A stretch of 64,000 nt of DNA from Jannaschia aquimarina. Lineage in GTDB: Bacteria; Pseudomonadota; Alphaproteobacteria; Rhodobacterales; Rhodobacteraceae. Of this stretch, positions 9,149-18,180 are shown piece after piece. Both the position numbers and the translations under genes were made by a program. How positions within the stretch are numbered: position 1 is the first letter of the stretch; each line of letters starts with the position of its first letter. Location: NCBI RefSeq assembly GCF_000877395.1, contig NZ_JYFE01000041.1:186001-250000 (forward strand), written 5' to 3'. The notes beneath the pieces were generated by a model. It ran no database searches. It saw only the letters and a program-made list of their open reading frames with translations, and was not told the origin of the DNA.

Positions 9149-10435
9149 TCAGGCGTCCTGGATTTGGAGCGCCACGGGTTCGTCCGCGACAACGCTGCTG
9201 GTCGCGAGTTCGGCCAGGGCGTCGGTCAGATCGGCGGGCGGGCAGGGATGGGTGACGATCAGCACGGGCGCGTCGGCGCCGGGATGGTCGTATTGGCGCA
9301 TCCGGTCGATCGAGATGCCGGCCGCGCCCAGTCGCGTCGCCACATGCGCCAACGCGCCGGGTTCGTCGCGAAGCAACAGGCGGACATAGTGGGCACAGGG
9401 GGCCGCCTCATTCGCGCGCCGTGGCGTGGCGAGCGTGTCCGCGGGCTGCCCGAATGCGGGGATCGAGACGCCACGCGCGATGTCGATCACATCGCCCATC
9501 ACGGCGCTGGCGGTCGGACCTTCGCCCGCACCGGCCCCGCGCAGGACGATCTGGCCCACGGCGTCGCCTTCGAGGACGACCATGTTTGTGGCCCCCTCCA
9601 GCTGTCCCAACGGCGAGTCGGCAGGAACCAGCGTGGGGCGCATGCTCTGCTGTACGCCGTCCGGACCGCTTTGCGCGACGCCAAGCAGCTTGATCCGGTA
9701 GCCCATGTCGCGGGCGCGGCGGATATCGTCGATGCTGACCCGCTCGATGCCCTGAAGCTGCACGCCGTCGAAATCGACCTGGCTGCCGAAGGCGATGGCC
9801 GACAGCAGCGCCAGCTTGTGGCCTGCATCTATCCCGCCGACATCCAGCGTGGGATCGGCCTCCAGATAGCCCAGCGCGCGCGCCTCCTCGAAGACGTCGT
9901 CATAGGGCAGGCCGGCGCTCTCCATGCGGGTCAGGATGTAATTGCAGGTCCCGTTCATGACGCCCATCACGCGCGTCACACGGTTCCCGGCCAGACCCTC
10001 GGTCAGGGCCTTCACGCAGGGAATGCCGCCCGCGACTGCCGCCTCGAACCGCAGCGCCGCGCCATTCGTCTCGGCCAATTCGGCAAGGGCCTGGCCATGG
10101 AGCGCGAGCATCGCCTTGTTCGCGGTCACCACGTCCTTGCCCGCCGACAGCGCCGCCTCGGTCGCGGCCTTGGCCAGGCCGTCCGAGCCGCCCATCAGTT
10201 CCACGAGAACATCCACGTCGTCGCGTCGGGCGAGCGCGACGGGATCGTCCTCCCATGCGTAGGCCGACAGGTCGACGCCGCGATTCTTGGCGCGGCTCCG
10301 GGCCGAGACGGCGGTGATCGCAAGGGGGCGCCCCGATCGGGCGGCCAGCATGTCGCCATGAGCCTGCACGATCTTGACCACGCCCGCGCCGACCGTGCCC
10401 AGACCCGCGATCCCGAGACGGAGTGGTTCTGACAT
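9149..10435 (-). CDS. hom: Homoserine dehydrogenase
   Basis: 428 residues from the ATG at 10435 (MSEPLRLGIAGLGTVGAG). It reduces aspartate semialdehyde to homoserine, the branch point to threonine and methionine. Features: the N-terminal Rossmann motif GLGTVGAGVV, the central catalytic domain with GIPCVKALTEGLAGN and MNGTCNYILTRM, and a C-terminal ACT regulatory domain (about residues 345-428) of the kind that gives threonine feedback. The glyA / lipoprotein / hom order places two amino-acid enzymes on one strand. Confidence 0.95.
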   Translation of the reverse strand: MSEPLRLGIAGLGTVGAGVVKIVQAHGDMLAARSGRPLAITAVSARSRAKNRGVDLSAYAWEDDPVALARRDDVDVLVELMGGSDGLAKAATEAALSAGKDVVTANKAMLALHGQALAELAETNGAALRFEAAVAGGIPCVKALTEGLAGNRVTRVMGVMNGTCNYILTRMESAGLPYDDVFEEARALGYLEADPTLDVGGIDAGHKLALLSAIAFGSQVDFDGVQLQGIERVSIDDIRRARDMGYRIKLLGVAQSGPDGVQQSMRPTLVPADSPLGQLEGATNMVVLEGDAVGQIVLRGAGAGEGPTASAVMGDVIDIARGVSIPAFGQPADTLATPRRANEAAPCAHYVRLLLRDEPGALAHVATRLGAAGISIDRMRQYDHPGADAPVLIVTHPCPPADLTDALAELATSSVVADEPVALQIQDA

Positions 10436-10501
10436 GGCGCGCTCCCGTAGGTTGATCGCGCCTCTGCTAGCGTGGCGGGCAGGAGGGCGCAACGCGGCCC
10501 G

Positions 10502-10798
10502 TCAGAGCGGCGCGCTCCGCAATGCGTCGGCCCGCTCGCGCAGGCGGTCGGCGCGCGCATCGAGGTCAGTGCCCGTCGGTTCGGGGACCCGGCTTCTGCG
10601 CAATCCCGCGCTGCGGGCGCGCAGGGCATCCTGTGCTTCGGCGGCGCGGCTGGGGCGGGCGCCTTCCTCGAGCAGACCGTCCAGGGGCTGAAGGACCGGA
10701 TAGTCGCGCAGCGGTACGTTGGCCGGAACGGACACGTCTACCGGTGGCAGTTCGGGGCCGCATCCGGCCAGCAGGATCAGGGTCGCGAGCGTCCGCAT
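10502..10798 (-). CDS. Small lipoprotein, function unknown
   Basis: 98 residues from the ATG at 10798. The N-terminus MRTLATLILLAGC is a lipoprotein signal with a lipobox LAGC (Cys13), so it is expected to be lipid-anchored in the periplasm. The mature part is rich in Arg, Ala and Leu with a helical C-terminal half and matches no family I recognise. It lies 39 bases after glyA and 66 before hom on the same strand. Confidence 0.7.
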   Translation of the reverse strand: MRTLATLILLAGCGPELPPVDVSVPANVPLRDYPVLQPLDGLLEEGARPSRAAEAQDALRARSAGLRRSRVPEPTGTDLDARADRLRERADALRSAPL

Positions 10799-10837
10799 GA
10801 CGCCGACGCTAGGCGCGACCCCCATGGGCGTCCAGCC

Positions 10838-12133
10838 TCAGAGGCCGGGATAGATCGGGAAACGCGCCGTCAGGTCGGCGACCTTGGCCCGTACCCGCGC
10901 CTCGACATCTGCGTTGCCGTCCGCGCCGTTCGCGGCCAGCCCGTCGACCACCTCCACGATCAAATCGGCGACGGTGCGGAATTCCGCTTCGGCAAATCCG
11001 CGCGTGGTTCCGGCGGGCGTGCCGAGACGGATGCCGCTGGTCACTGTCGGCTTCTCGTCGTCGAAGGGGATGCCGTTCTTGTTGCAGGTGATGTGGGCGC
11101 GGCCCAGCGCGGCCTCGGTCTCGTTGCCCTTCACGCCCTTGGGGCGCAGGTCGACGAGCATGAGATGCGTATCCGTGCCGCCGGTCACGATATCGAGCCC
11201 GCCCTTCATGAGCTGATCGGCCAGCGCCTGGGCGTTCGCGATCACCTGGGCCTGATACTCCTTGAAGCCGGGGCGCAACGCTTCGCCGAACGCCACGGCC
11301 TTGGCGGCGATCACATGCATCAACGGCCCGCCCTGGATGCCGGGGAAGATGGCCGAGTTCACCTTCTTGGCGATTTCTGCATCGTCGGTCAGGATCATGC
11401 CGCCGCGCGGGCCGCGCAGCGTCTTGTGCGTCGTGGTGGTGGCGACATGGGCGTGGGGGAAGGGGGACGGATAATGTCCGGCCGCCACCAACCCGGCGAA
11501 ATGTGCCATGTCCACCAGCAGCCAAGCGCCCACGCTGTCGGCGATTTCGCGCATCCTGGCGAAGTCGATGATCCGCGGAATGGCCGAGCCGCCGGCGATG
11601 ATCATCTTGGGCCGATGTTCGGACGCGAGCGCCTGCACCTGATCGTAATCGAGCAGCAGGTCATCGCGGCGCACGCCGTACTGGATCGCGTTGAACCACT
11701 TGCCCGACTGGTTCGGCTTGGCGCCATGTGTCAGGTGCCCCCCCGCATCCAGCGACATGCCCAGGATCGTGTCGCCCGGCTGCAGAAGCGCGGTGAACAC
11801 GCCTTGGTTCGCCTGGCTCCCGGAATTGGGCTGCACGTTGGCATAGTTGCAGCCGAACAGCTCCTTGGCCCGGTCGCGGGCCAGGTCTTCGGCCACGTCG
11901 ACGAATTGACAGCCGCCATAGTAGCGCCGGCCGGGATAGCCCTCGGCGTACTTGTTGGTCATCACGCCGCCCTGCGCCTCCATCACGGCGCGAGAGACGA
12001 TGTTTTCGGACGCGATCAGCTCGATCTCGTCGCGCTGGCGCTTGAGTTCGTCCTGCGTTGCGGCGGCGATCTCGGGATCGGTCTCGGCCAGGCCGCGCGT
12101 GAAGAATCCGTCGTCCTTGAAGGGGGCGTTCAT
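10838..12133 (-). CDS. glyA: Serine hydroxymethyltransferase
   Basis: 431 residues, the usual length. This PLP enzyme interconverts serine and glycine and charges tetrahydrofolate with one-carbon units. Motifs: [10 protein letters not shown] near the N-terminus, YYGGCQFVD, the Schiff-base lysine in [14 protein letters not shown], and [13 protein letters not shown]. The start ATG at 12133 has GGATTG-type spacing (GGAGGATTGCCCC) upstream. It diverges from nadK across a 142-bp region with a perfect inverted repeat. No glycine riboswitch is evident. Confidence 0.97.
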   Translation of the reverse strand: MNAPFKDDGFFTRGLAETDPEIAAATQDELKRQRDEIELIASENIVSRAVMEAQGGVMTNKYAEGYPGRRYYGGCQFVDVAEDLARDRAKELFGCNYANVQPNSGSQANQGVFTALLQPGDTILGMSLDAGGHLTHGAKPNQSGKWFNAIQYGVRRDDLLLDYDQVQALASEHRPKMIIAGGSAIPRIIDFARMREIADSVGAWLLVDMAHFAGLVAAGHYPSPFPHAHVATTTTHKTLRGPRGGMILTDDAEIAKKVNSAIFPGIQGGPLMHVIAAKAVAFGEALRPGFKEYQAQVIANAQALADQLMKGGLDIVTGGTDTHLMLVDLRPKGVKGNETEAALGRAHITCNKNGIPFDDEKPTVTSGIRLGTPAGTTRGFAEAEFRTVADLIVEVVDGLAANGADGNADVEARVRAKVADLTARFPIYPGL

Positions 12134-12175
12134 GGGGCAATCCTCCGTGGTTGCGGCCTCATACGCCGACAGATC

Positions 12176-12200
12176 GCGGGTTTGAAGCGGTCAAACCCGC
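12176..12200. promoter_or_regulatory. Inverted repeat in the glyA-nadK divergent region (candidate operator)
   Basis: Perfect 9-bp arms GCGGGTTTG (12176-12184) and CAAACCCGC (12192-12200) around seven bases, between two divergently transcribed genes. The spacing fits an operator such as GTTTGA-N5-TCAAAC, or an RNA hairpin in one of the 5' leaders. No T tract follows in either direction, so it is not a terminator. Confidence 0.45.
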
Positions 12201-12275
12201 GCGGAGGGCCGATCGCGCGTGGGTTGCGTTTCCGATAGGCTGCGGCCAACCCTGTCCCGCGACGATGGGGGGACC

Positions 12276-13043
12276 ATGCGCGACGCACCGAATATCGCCT
12301 TCGTGGCCTCGGAGACGCCCGAGGCGCAGGACGCGTTGGAGCGTCTCACGAACCGTTACGGACAACATGACATGCACGGGGCCGACGTGATCGTTGCCTT
12401 GGGCGGCGACGGGTTCATGTTGCAGACCCTGCACGCGACCGAGGGGCTCGATACACCGACCTATGGCATGAACCGGGGCACGGTCGGGTTCCTGATGAAT
12501 GCCTATCAGGAGGACGACCTTCTCTGGCGGCTGACGGCGGCAGAGGAGGCGGTGACCAACCCCTTGCGCATGCGGGCGACGCAGTCCGATGGGACGGTGG
12601 TCGAGGCGCTGGCCATCAACGAGGTGTCGATGCTGCGCGCCGGGCCTCAGGCTGCACGTCTGCGGATCGTGATCGACGGCAAGGTCCGCATGGAGGAGCT
12701 GGTCTGCGACGGCGCGCTGGTCGCGACGCCGGCAGGATCCACGGCCTATAATTACAGTGCTCACGGTCCGATCCTGCCGATCGGCGCGGGCGTCTTGGCG
12801 CTGACGGCCATGTCGGCCTTCCGACCCCGGCGCTGGCGCGGTGCGCTGCTGCCGCAGACCGCGAAGGTGCGTTTCGACGTGCTGGACCCGGGCAAGCGTC
12901 CGATGATGGCCGAGGCCGATTCCCGCTCCGTGCGCGACGTCGTCCGCGTCGAGGTCGAGAGCGAGCCGCGCGTCGCCCACCGTCTGCTGTTCGATCCCGG
13001 ACACGGCCTGGAAGAGCGGTTGCTTCAGGAGCAGTTCACGTAA
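12276..13043 (+). CDS. nadK: NAD kinase
   Basis: 255 residues from the ATG at 12276, preceded by a G-rich ribosome site (GGGGGGACC). It phosphorylates NAD to NADP using ATP or polyphosphate. The GGDGFMLQT loop (catalytic Asp), the NEVSMLR region and the [16 protein letters not shown] motif are all present. It is slightly shorter than the E. coli enzyme but complete, as is common in alphaproteobacteria. Alone on the plus strand and followed by a family repeat that probably ends transcription. Confidence 0.95.
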   Translation: MRDAPNIAFVASETPEAQDALERLTNRYGQHDMHGADVIVALGGDGFMLQTLHATEGLDTPTYGMNRGTVGFLMNAYQEDDLLWRLTAAEEAVTNPLRMRATQSDGTVVEALAINEVSMLRAGPQAARLRIVIDGKVRMEELVCDGALVATPAGSTAYNYSAHGPILPIGAGVLALTAMSAFRPRRWRGALLPQTAKVRFDVLDPGKRPMMAEADSRSVRDVVRVEVESEPRVAHRLLFDPGHGLEERLLQEQFT

Positions 13044-13084
13044 TCTGGCGGAGCGCGCCTTGCGCGCAAGTGATTCGGTCGACA

Positions 13085-13142
13085 GGGGCTCTGCCCCCGG
13101 CGCGTGCCGCGCCTCCCCCGGAGTATTTGTGCCGAGAAGAAG
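13085..13142 (+). repeat. Intergenic hairpin repeat with GGAGTATTT...GAAGAAG tail (copy 1)
   Basis: Two adjacent hairpins, GGGGC-TCT-GCCCC (13085-13097) and GGCGCG-TGC-CGCGCC (13099-13113), followed by CCCCCGGAGTATTTGTG and GAGAAGAAG. This composite resembles an intergenic element I recall from many Rhodobacteraceae genomes; the recollection is not backed by a search here. A second, related copy lies at about 20443-20483 in the opposite orientation. Placed right after nadK, it may act as a transcription end. Confidence 0.6.
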
Positions 13143-13207
13143 CCGCGGATCGGTTCTTGCGGGATCGGCCATGCCCGGCCTAGATGCGCGCCGATCAGGA
13201 GAGAGAC

Positions 13208-14917
13208 ATGGCCCGCACGCTGATTACGTCCGCGATCCCCTACATCAACGGGATCAAGCATCTGGGGAACCTGGTGGGCAGTCAGCTTCCCGCCGATCTC
13301 TATGCGCGCTGGTGCCGTCTGCGCGGGGACGAGGTTCTGTTCCTCTGCGCCACGGACGAGCACGGGACGCCCGCAGAACTGGCGGCGGCCAAGGCGGGCA
13401 AGCCCGTGGCCGAGTATTGCGCCGAAATGTGGCAGGTGCAGGCCGGGCTGGCCGAGGGGTTTCGCCTGTCCTTCGACCATTTCGGACGGTCGAGCAGCCC
13501 GCAGAACCACCGCCTCACGCAGCATTTCGCGGGCCAATTGGCCGAGAACGGTCTGATCGAGGAGCGGGTCGAGCGGCAGGTCTATTCCGTCGCCGACGGT
13601 CGGTTCTTGCCCGACCGCTATGTCGAGGGGACCTGTCCCAATTGCGGCTACGACCGGGCGCGCGGAGACCAGTGCGAGAACTGCACCAAGCAACTCGATC
13701 CGACGGACCTGATCGAACCGCGCTCGGCCATCTCCGGCTCGACGGAGCTGGAGCAGCGGGAGACGAAGCACCTCTACCTGCTCCAGTCAAAGTTGAAGGA
13801 CGAACTGGATGCGTGGATCGACAGCCAGGAAGGATGGCCGATCCTGACCACCTCGATCGCGAAGAAGTGGCTGCACGACGGGGAAGGACTTCAAGACCGC
13901 GGCATAACCCGAGATCTTGATTGGGGAATTCCCGTTCGCAAGGGCGAAGATGACTGGCCGGGGATGGAGGGCAAGGTCTTCTACGTCTGGTTCGATGCGC
14001 CCATCGAGTACATCGCCTGCGCCGCCGAATGGGTCGAGGCGGGCAAGGGCGAGGATTGGGAACGCTGGTGGCGCGAGGACAAGGGCGCCGGCGATGTCCG
14101 CTACGTGCAGTTCATGGGCAAGGACAACGTGCCCTTTCACACGCTGAGCTTTCCGGCCACGCTGATCGGATCCGCCGAGCCTTGGAAGAAGGTCGATTAT
14201 CTCAAGTCCTTCAACTACCTGAACTACGATGGCGGGCAGTTCTCGACCAGTCAGGGGCGCGGCGTGTTCATGGATCAGGCGCTCGAGATCCTGCCGCCGG
14301 ATTATTGGCGCTGGTGGCTGTTGAGCCATGTGCCAGAGAGCCAGGACACGGAATTCACATGGGAGAAGTTCGCGGCCGACGTGAACAAGGATCTGGCCGA
14401 CGTCTTGGGCAACTTCGTGAGCCGGATCACCAAGTTCTGCCGCTCCAAGTTCGGAGAGGCGGTGCCAGAGGGGGGCGAGTGGGGGGCCCGGGAAGAGGCG
14501 CTGGCGGAGCGGATCGAGGCGGGATTCTCCAGATATTCCAGTCACATGGATGCGATCGAGGTGCGCAAGGCGGCCTCGGAACTGCGCAGCCTGTGGGTGG
14601 CGGGCAACGAGTACCTGCAGGAGGCGGCGCCCTGGGCCACTTTCAAGGAGGATCCCGGGACGGCGGCCATGCAGGTCCGGATGGGCCTCAACCTCATCCG
14701 GCTCTATGCGGCGATCTCTTCTCCATTCATTCCAGACGCTTGTAATGCGATGTTGAAGTCGCTCAACCTGTCGGACGCGCCTTTGCCGAAGGGCCGTAAC
14801 GCGCTGACGGCGCTGGCGCCGGGCCATGCCTTCGAGGTGCCCGAGAACCTGTTCCGCAAGATCTCGGACGAGGAGCGGGACGGGTGGGCGGCGCGTTTTT
14901 CGGGGCGCCGGGAATGA
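13208..14917 (+). CDS. metG: Methionyl-tRNA synthetase
   Basis: 569 residues from the ATG at 13208 ([21 protein letters not shown]). It charges tRNA-Met. The class I HIGH signature is HLGN; a four-cysteine zinc knuckle [17 protein letters not shown] occurs around residue 145; the KMSKS loop is replaced by FSTSQGRG, typical of the MetG branch found in many alphaproteobacteria and archaea. The C-terminal anticodon-binding helices are present, but the extra tRNA-binding domain of the longer type is absent. Confidence 0.95.
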   Translation: MARTLITSAIPYINGIKHLGNLVGSQLPADLYARWCRLRGDEVLFLCATDEHGTPAELAAAKAGKPVAEYCAEMWQVQAGLAEGFRLSFDHFGRSSSPQNHRLTQHFAGQLAENGLIEERVERQVYSVADGRFLPDRYVEGTCPNCGYDRARGDQCENCTKQLDPTDLIEPRSAISGSTELEQRETKHLYLLQSKLKDELDAWIDSQEGWPILTTSIAKKWLHDGEGLQDRGITRDLDWGIPVRKGEDDWPGMEGKVFYVWFDAPIEYIACAAEWVEAGKGEDWERWWREDKGAGDVRYVQFMGKDNVPFHTLSFPATLIGSAEPWKKVDYLKSFNYLNYDGGQFSTSQGRGVFMDQALEILPPDYWRWWLLSHVPESQDTEFTWEKFAADVNKDLADVLGNFVSRITKFCRSKFGEAVPEGGEWGAREEALAERIEAGFSRYSSHMDAIEVRKAASELRSLWVAGNEYLQEAAPWATFKEDPGTAAMQVRMGLNLIRLYAAISSPFIPDACNAMLKSLNLSDAPLPKGRNALTALAPGHAFEVPENLFRKISDEERDGWAARFSGRRE

Positions 14918-14920
14918 TGC

Positions 14921-14968
14921 GATTTGCGCGCCATAAGGCCGCCTCGGCGTCCTTACAGTGCGCAAATC
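14921..14968 (+). repeat. Long imperfect hairpin after metG
   Basis: Outer arms GATTTGCGC (14921-14929) and GCGCAAATC (14960-14968) enclose a second, nearly matching pair TAAGGCCGCC / GGCGTCCTTA, making one extended hairpin. No T tract follows, so it is either a rho-dependent end, an mRNA 3' stabiliser or a DNA site. Confidence 0.55.
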
Positions 14969-14972
14969 CTGA

Positions 14973-15005
14973 TGCACCCCCTGTGCACCCCCTGTGCACC
15001 CCCCG
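14973..15005 (+). repeat. Three tandem 11-bp repeats (TGCACCCCCTG)
   Basis: The unit TGCACCCCCTG occurs at 14973-14983 and 14984-14994, with a third, slightly altered copy from 14995. It lies between metG and the VOC gene, immediately after the long hairpin and upstream of the VOC start at 15033. Eleven-base spacing is one helical turn, so a protein could contact the copies on one face of the DNA; slippage is the simple alternative. Confidence 0.6.
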
Positions 15006-15032
15006 TCTGCACAATCGGTGCATGGCCCCTTC

Positions 15033-15425
15033 ATGAAGCTGGGTCTCTTCGCGCTGCTGGTGCCGGATTACGACCCGGCTCTGGCCTTCTTCGTCGGGGG
15101 GCTGGGATGGACCTGCCTCGTGGACGAGGATCAGGGACGCAAGCGTTGGGTCGTGGTGGAGGCCCCGGCCGGGGGCAAGCTGCTACTGGCACGGGCGGAG
15201 GGCGCGCAGCGTGATGCGATCGGCACGCAGTTCGGCGGACGGGTCGGCTTGTTTCTGGAAACCGACGATTTCGACCGGGACGCCGTGGCAATCAAGGCGG
15301 CGGGCGGTCATTTCGAAGAGGCGCCAAGGGACGAGCCCTACGGCCGCGTCGCCGTCTGGCGCGATCCGTGGGGCAACCGTTGGGATCTGATCCAACCGGG
15401 AACCACGACGCCTCTGGAACGTTAG
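15033..15425 (+). CDS. VOC (glyoxalase/bleomycin-resistance) superfamily protein
   Basis: 130 residues from the ATG at 15033 (MKLGLFALLVPDYDPALAFF). The paired beta-alpha-beta-beta-beta repeats of the VOC fold are recognisable: VPDYDPALAFFVGGLGWTC at the start and AVWRDPWGNRWDLIQP at the end. Metal-dependent members catalyse isomerisations or dioxygenations; the substrate here is unknown. Separated by 24 bases from the DUF3072 gene and probably cotranscribed with it. Confidence 0.8.
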   Translation: MKLGLFALLVPDYDPALAFFVGGLGWTCLVDEDQGRKRWVVVEAPAGGKLLLARAEGAQRDAIGTQFGGRVGLFLETDDFDRDAVAIKAAGGHFEEAPRDEPYGRVAVWRDPWGNRWDLIQPGTTTPLER

Positions 15426-15449
15426 GCGAACATCCCAACGGAGGATCCC

Positions 15450-15671
15450 ATGGACAAGATCACCGACACCCCCAAGCAGGACGCGCCCGGCAATGCCGAG
15501 AAAGATCCTGATAACTGGACCACGGGAGACGAGCCGATGACCGGCGCGCAGGCAAGCTATCTCAAGACGCTGTGCGAGGAGGCCGGGGAGGAATTCGACC
15601 CCGACATGACCAAGGCCGACGCTTCCAAGCGGATCGACGCCTTGCAGGAGAAGACTGGCCGGGGCGCCTGA
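15450..15671 (+). CDS. DUF3072 family small protein
   Basis: 73 residues, strongly acidic, with the stretch WTTGDEPMTGAQASYLKTLC that defines DUF3072. The C-terminal half (LCEEAGEEF...TKADASKRIDAL) is predicted helical and SAP/HeH-like. Function unknown; such proteins are cytoplasmic and widespread in the family. GGAGGATCCC precedes the ATG at 15450. Confidence 0.85.
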   Translation: MDKITDTPKQDAPGNAEKDPDNWTTGDEPMTGAQASYLKTLCEEAGEEFDPDMTKADASKRIDALQEKTGRGA

Positions 15672-15714
15672 CGCTCATTGCGCCGGGGGCGCGGGGCCCG
15701 CATAAGCGCTAGCC

Positions 15715-16530
15715 ATGCGGATCCTGTTTCTGGGCGACATCATGGGGCGGGCGGGCCGGACGGCCGTCGCCGCCCGCCTGCCGGATTTGCGCCGCGACTG
15801 GCGCCTCGATGCGGTGATCGTCAACGGAGAGAACGCCTCTTCGGGGCGCGGTCTGAACGAGGGGCAGGCGCGCGCGCTGCTGGAGGCCGGGGCCGACGTG
15901 ATCACGCTCGGCGACCATGCTTTCGACCAGAAGGACATGATGCAGATGGTCGAGCGGGAGCCGCGCATCCTGCGGCCCCTGAATTATGCCAAGACGGCGC
16001 CGGGCAAGGGGGCGCGCATCTACGAGATCGCGGGCCGCAAGGTGCTGGTGGCGCAGGTTCTGGGCCAGGTCTTCATGTCGCGCACCTATGACGACCCCTT
16101 CAGCGCCGTGGACGCGGTTCTGGGGCAGGCGCCTCTTGGGGGGGCCGTGCAGGCGGCGCTGGTCGACATGCATTGCGAGGCGACCTCCGAGAAGATGGCG
16201 ATGGGCCATTTCTGCGACGGCCGGGTCAGCGTCGTGGTCGGCACGCACACCCATGTCCCCACGTCGGACGCGATGATCCTTCCGGGGGGGACGGCGTACC
16301 AGACCGATGCGGGCATGTGCGGCGACTACAACTCCGTCATCGGGATGGAGAAGACCGAGCCCATGCGCCGCTTCGTCACCGGCATGACCCGCGCCCGGTT
16401 CGAGCCGGCGGGCGGGGAGGCAACGCTTTGCGGACTGTTCGTGGAGACCGACGACGCCACCGGCCGGGCTGTCACGGTCGCGCCGGTCCGGCAGGGCGGG
16501 CGGTTGGCGCCGCAGGGCCCCGAAGGATGA
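15715..16530 (+). CDS. YmdB-type metallophosphoesterase (TIGR00282 family)
   Basis: 271 residues. The fold is calcineurin-like with dinuclear metal ligands visible: FLGDIMG (Asp), VNGENASSGRG (Asn, Glu), TLGDHAFDQ (His), DMHCEATSEKMAMG and GTHTHVPTSD (two His). Characterised relatives hydrolyse cyclic nucleotides. The length equals the family norm. It starts 43 bases after DUF3072 and may be transcribed with it. Confidence 0.9.
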   Translation: MRILFLGDIMGRAGRTAVAARLPDLRRDWRLDAVIVNGENASSGRGLNEGQARALLEAGADVITLGDHAFDQKDMMQMVEREPRILRPLNYAKTAPGKGARIYEIAGRKVLVAQVLGQVFMSRTYDDPFSAVDAVLGQAPLGGAVQAALVDMHCEATSEKMAMGHFCDGRVSVVVGTHTHVPTSDAMILPGGTAYQTDAGMCGDYNSVIGMEKTEPMRRFVTGMTRARFEPAGGEATLCGLFVETDDATGRAVTVAPVRQGGRLAPQGPEG

Positions 16531-16567
16531 CCGCGCCTGTCGCGTCGCCGCATGAAGGGTTGGCAGG

Positions 16568-17479
16568 GTGAAGGCGCAGGCGTTGCTGGCGGCGCTGCTC
16601 GCCGTCGGCCTTGGCGCGGGCGCCGTGGCCCAGCATTTGCCCCAGCGGGATCCGTGGCACCTGCCCGCGACGCAGGGCGGCGATTGGCCGAAATGGGATC
16701 CGCGTCGCCAGCTGACCTTCGCGTTCCACGAGCGTGCGCGGGGGAACATCGTCACAGGGCGCTTTGTAACCTTCGAGATGGCATTGGGCCACACGACGGG
16801 CGGCTACGGTTGGCTCGTGGGTGCGCCGAACGCGGAGAGTTCGGCCGGCGCGACGCTCTACCACAATGCGGCGTTTGCGGAGGATGGGTCGGTCTCGATC
16901 CTGCCGCAAGCGACATCACATGATGGCCCGCCGAGGGGCGGCACGGTGACGCCGCCGGGTTTCGGCGTAAGACTCTCCTCGAGCGACTCCCCGAACCATC
17001 GGATCCTCGAACGTTTGATGATCCAGGCGAAGCAGTTCAATCCGCCCTTTCCGGGCAAATATAGACTGGGGGGCGGGCGCTTGGCTTTGAGCGACCCCGA
17101 CGAGGTTCACCACGTCGGCGAGCATTGCGGTTTCGATATGTTCGAGTCCACGACCGATCGTGAATGGCACCAGCATCCCCTCGATCTAACACGCCCCCCA
17201 CTGCCCGACATACTATTTCCGCACGACCGCGCGCGCCTTTTCGGGTGGCCGAACGAGGGCGGCGTGACCTACGAGTTCGAGTTGCTGTGCGAGGATGACC
17301 AGCTATGCCTCCTCGACGCGCCGCCCCGCGATTGGCTGAACGCCACCTACCTCTTTCGCCGCGCCTGGCTCTGCGAAGTGCCGAAGACCGTCCATGCGCA
17401 CCGCGCCTGGCTGGAGGAGCGCGTCGTCGCGGAAGAGACCGAACGCGTGAATCCAGCGTTCAGGAAGGTCGGGGAATGA
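16568..17479 (+). CDS. Secreted protein of unknown function
   Basis: 303 residues from a GTG at 16568. The N-terminus MKAQALLAALLAVGLGAGAVAQ is a clear signal peptide with cleavage near residue 21. The mature part is rich in His, Trp and Pro and has four cysteines in the second half, compatible with disulfides. I recognise no family. It begins 37 bases after the phosphoesterase stop. The lack of homology from memory and the disturbed sequence just downstream leave its status less certain than its neighbours. Confidence 0.65.
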   Translation: MKAQALLAALLAVGLGAGAVAQHLPQRDPWHLPATQGGDWPKWDPRRQLTFAFHERARGNIVTGRFVTFEMALGHTTGGYGWLVGAPNAESSAGATLYHNAAFAEDGSVSILPQATSHDGPPRGGTVTPPGFGVRLSSSDSPNHRILERLMIQAKQFNPPFPGKYRLGGGRLALSDPDEVHHVGEHCGFDMFESTTDREWHQHPLDLTRPPLPDILFPHDRARLFGWPNEGGVTYEFELLCEDDQLCLLDAPPRDWLNATYLFRRAWLCEVPKTVHAHRAWLEERVVAEETERVNPAFRKVGE

Positions 17480-17564
17480 CCCGCGCGACGGCGCAGAAGA
17501 AGTCGGCCCTTCGCGCGTCTCAATGGCCGCAATCGCCCGGCGCGGATCAGCCGATGGCGGATGA

Positions 17565-17930
17565 CGAGGGCCGGCACTGTCGGCAGATCCTCTCGGCCAA
17601 GCCCGTTTCAGCCATGCACATATCGAGCAGCGAATCGGCCGGATCTGGGCAAACCACCACCGACCGCCACGCTGCGCCACTCTCCGAAATGGGGTTCGTC
17701 GGAGACAACCTCGCCGCGTTCCTCGCGGTTGGGGCCGGGACCCGGACGGGGGCGTCGAGGTCGAGGGCATCTCCTTTCCGCCCGACCTCGGGTCCGAACG
17801 CGACCCGCGCTCTGTGGTCTGCCGGACGCCGCACGTGCCGTGGCGGTGGATCTTCGGTTCCTGCGGGGCAGGGGTGAGGATCTCCACCTTGGAGGGCGGC
17901 CCTCTTCAGGTCCATGCAGGCCCGCGATGA
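17565..17930 (+). pseudogene. Possible decayed coding sequence in a 700-bp gene-poor gap
   Basis: Bases 17480-18180 hold no normal gene. One plus frame stays open for 121 codons between stops at 17562 and 17928, without an ATG or early GTG, and reads protein-like in parts (GGVEVEGISFPPDLGSERD near 17745-17801). Protein-like pieces continue in another frame: GDNLAAFLAVGAG just upstream (ending near 17739) and a 53-codon ORF from an ATG at 17914. This is what a gene broken by frameshifts would look like, but chance in GC-rich DNA can also do it. Confidence 0.25.
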
Positions 17931-18180
17931 GAGATGCGAGGATCTCATCCGAGGATTTGCGCGGGCCTCGGCGGAGATCCGGCGCGAAGTGGCTATGAAG
18001 CCGCCCCCGGCGGGTCTACATTCCGCGCGCCAGAGGCCTCCGATATCGGCGGCCCCGCCGAGCGAGCCGAGATGAACGAACCCCACCCAGTCAGCCGCAA
18101 GAAGAACGGACCCATCGCATGAGATCACATGGCGCAATGGACCGGGCCGCCACCACCCTTGGTGCCGGAGACCGGTTGCA

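Noticed and set aside
10472-12238. 588-codon plus-strand ORF opposite glyA
   Set aside because: Composition typical of a GC-rich antisense shadow (His, Arg, Gly, Asp repeats) and completely overlapped by a certain gene.
14973-15005. Tandem repeats as a CRISPR array
   Set aside because: Units are 11 bp and directly adjacent without spacers; no cas genes in the window.
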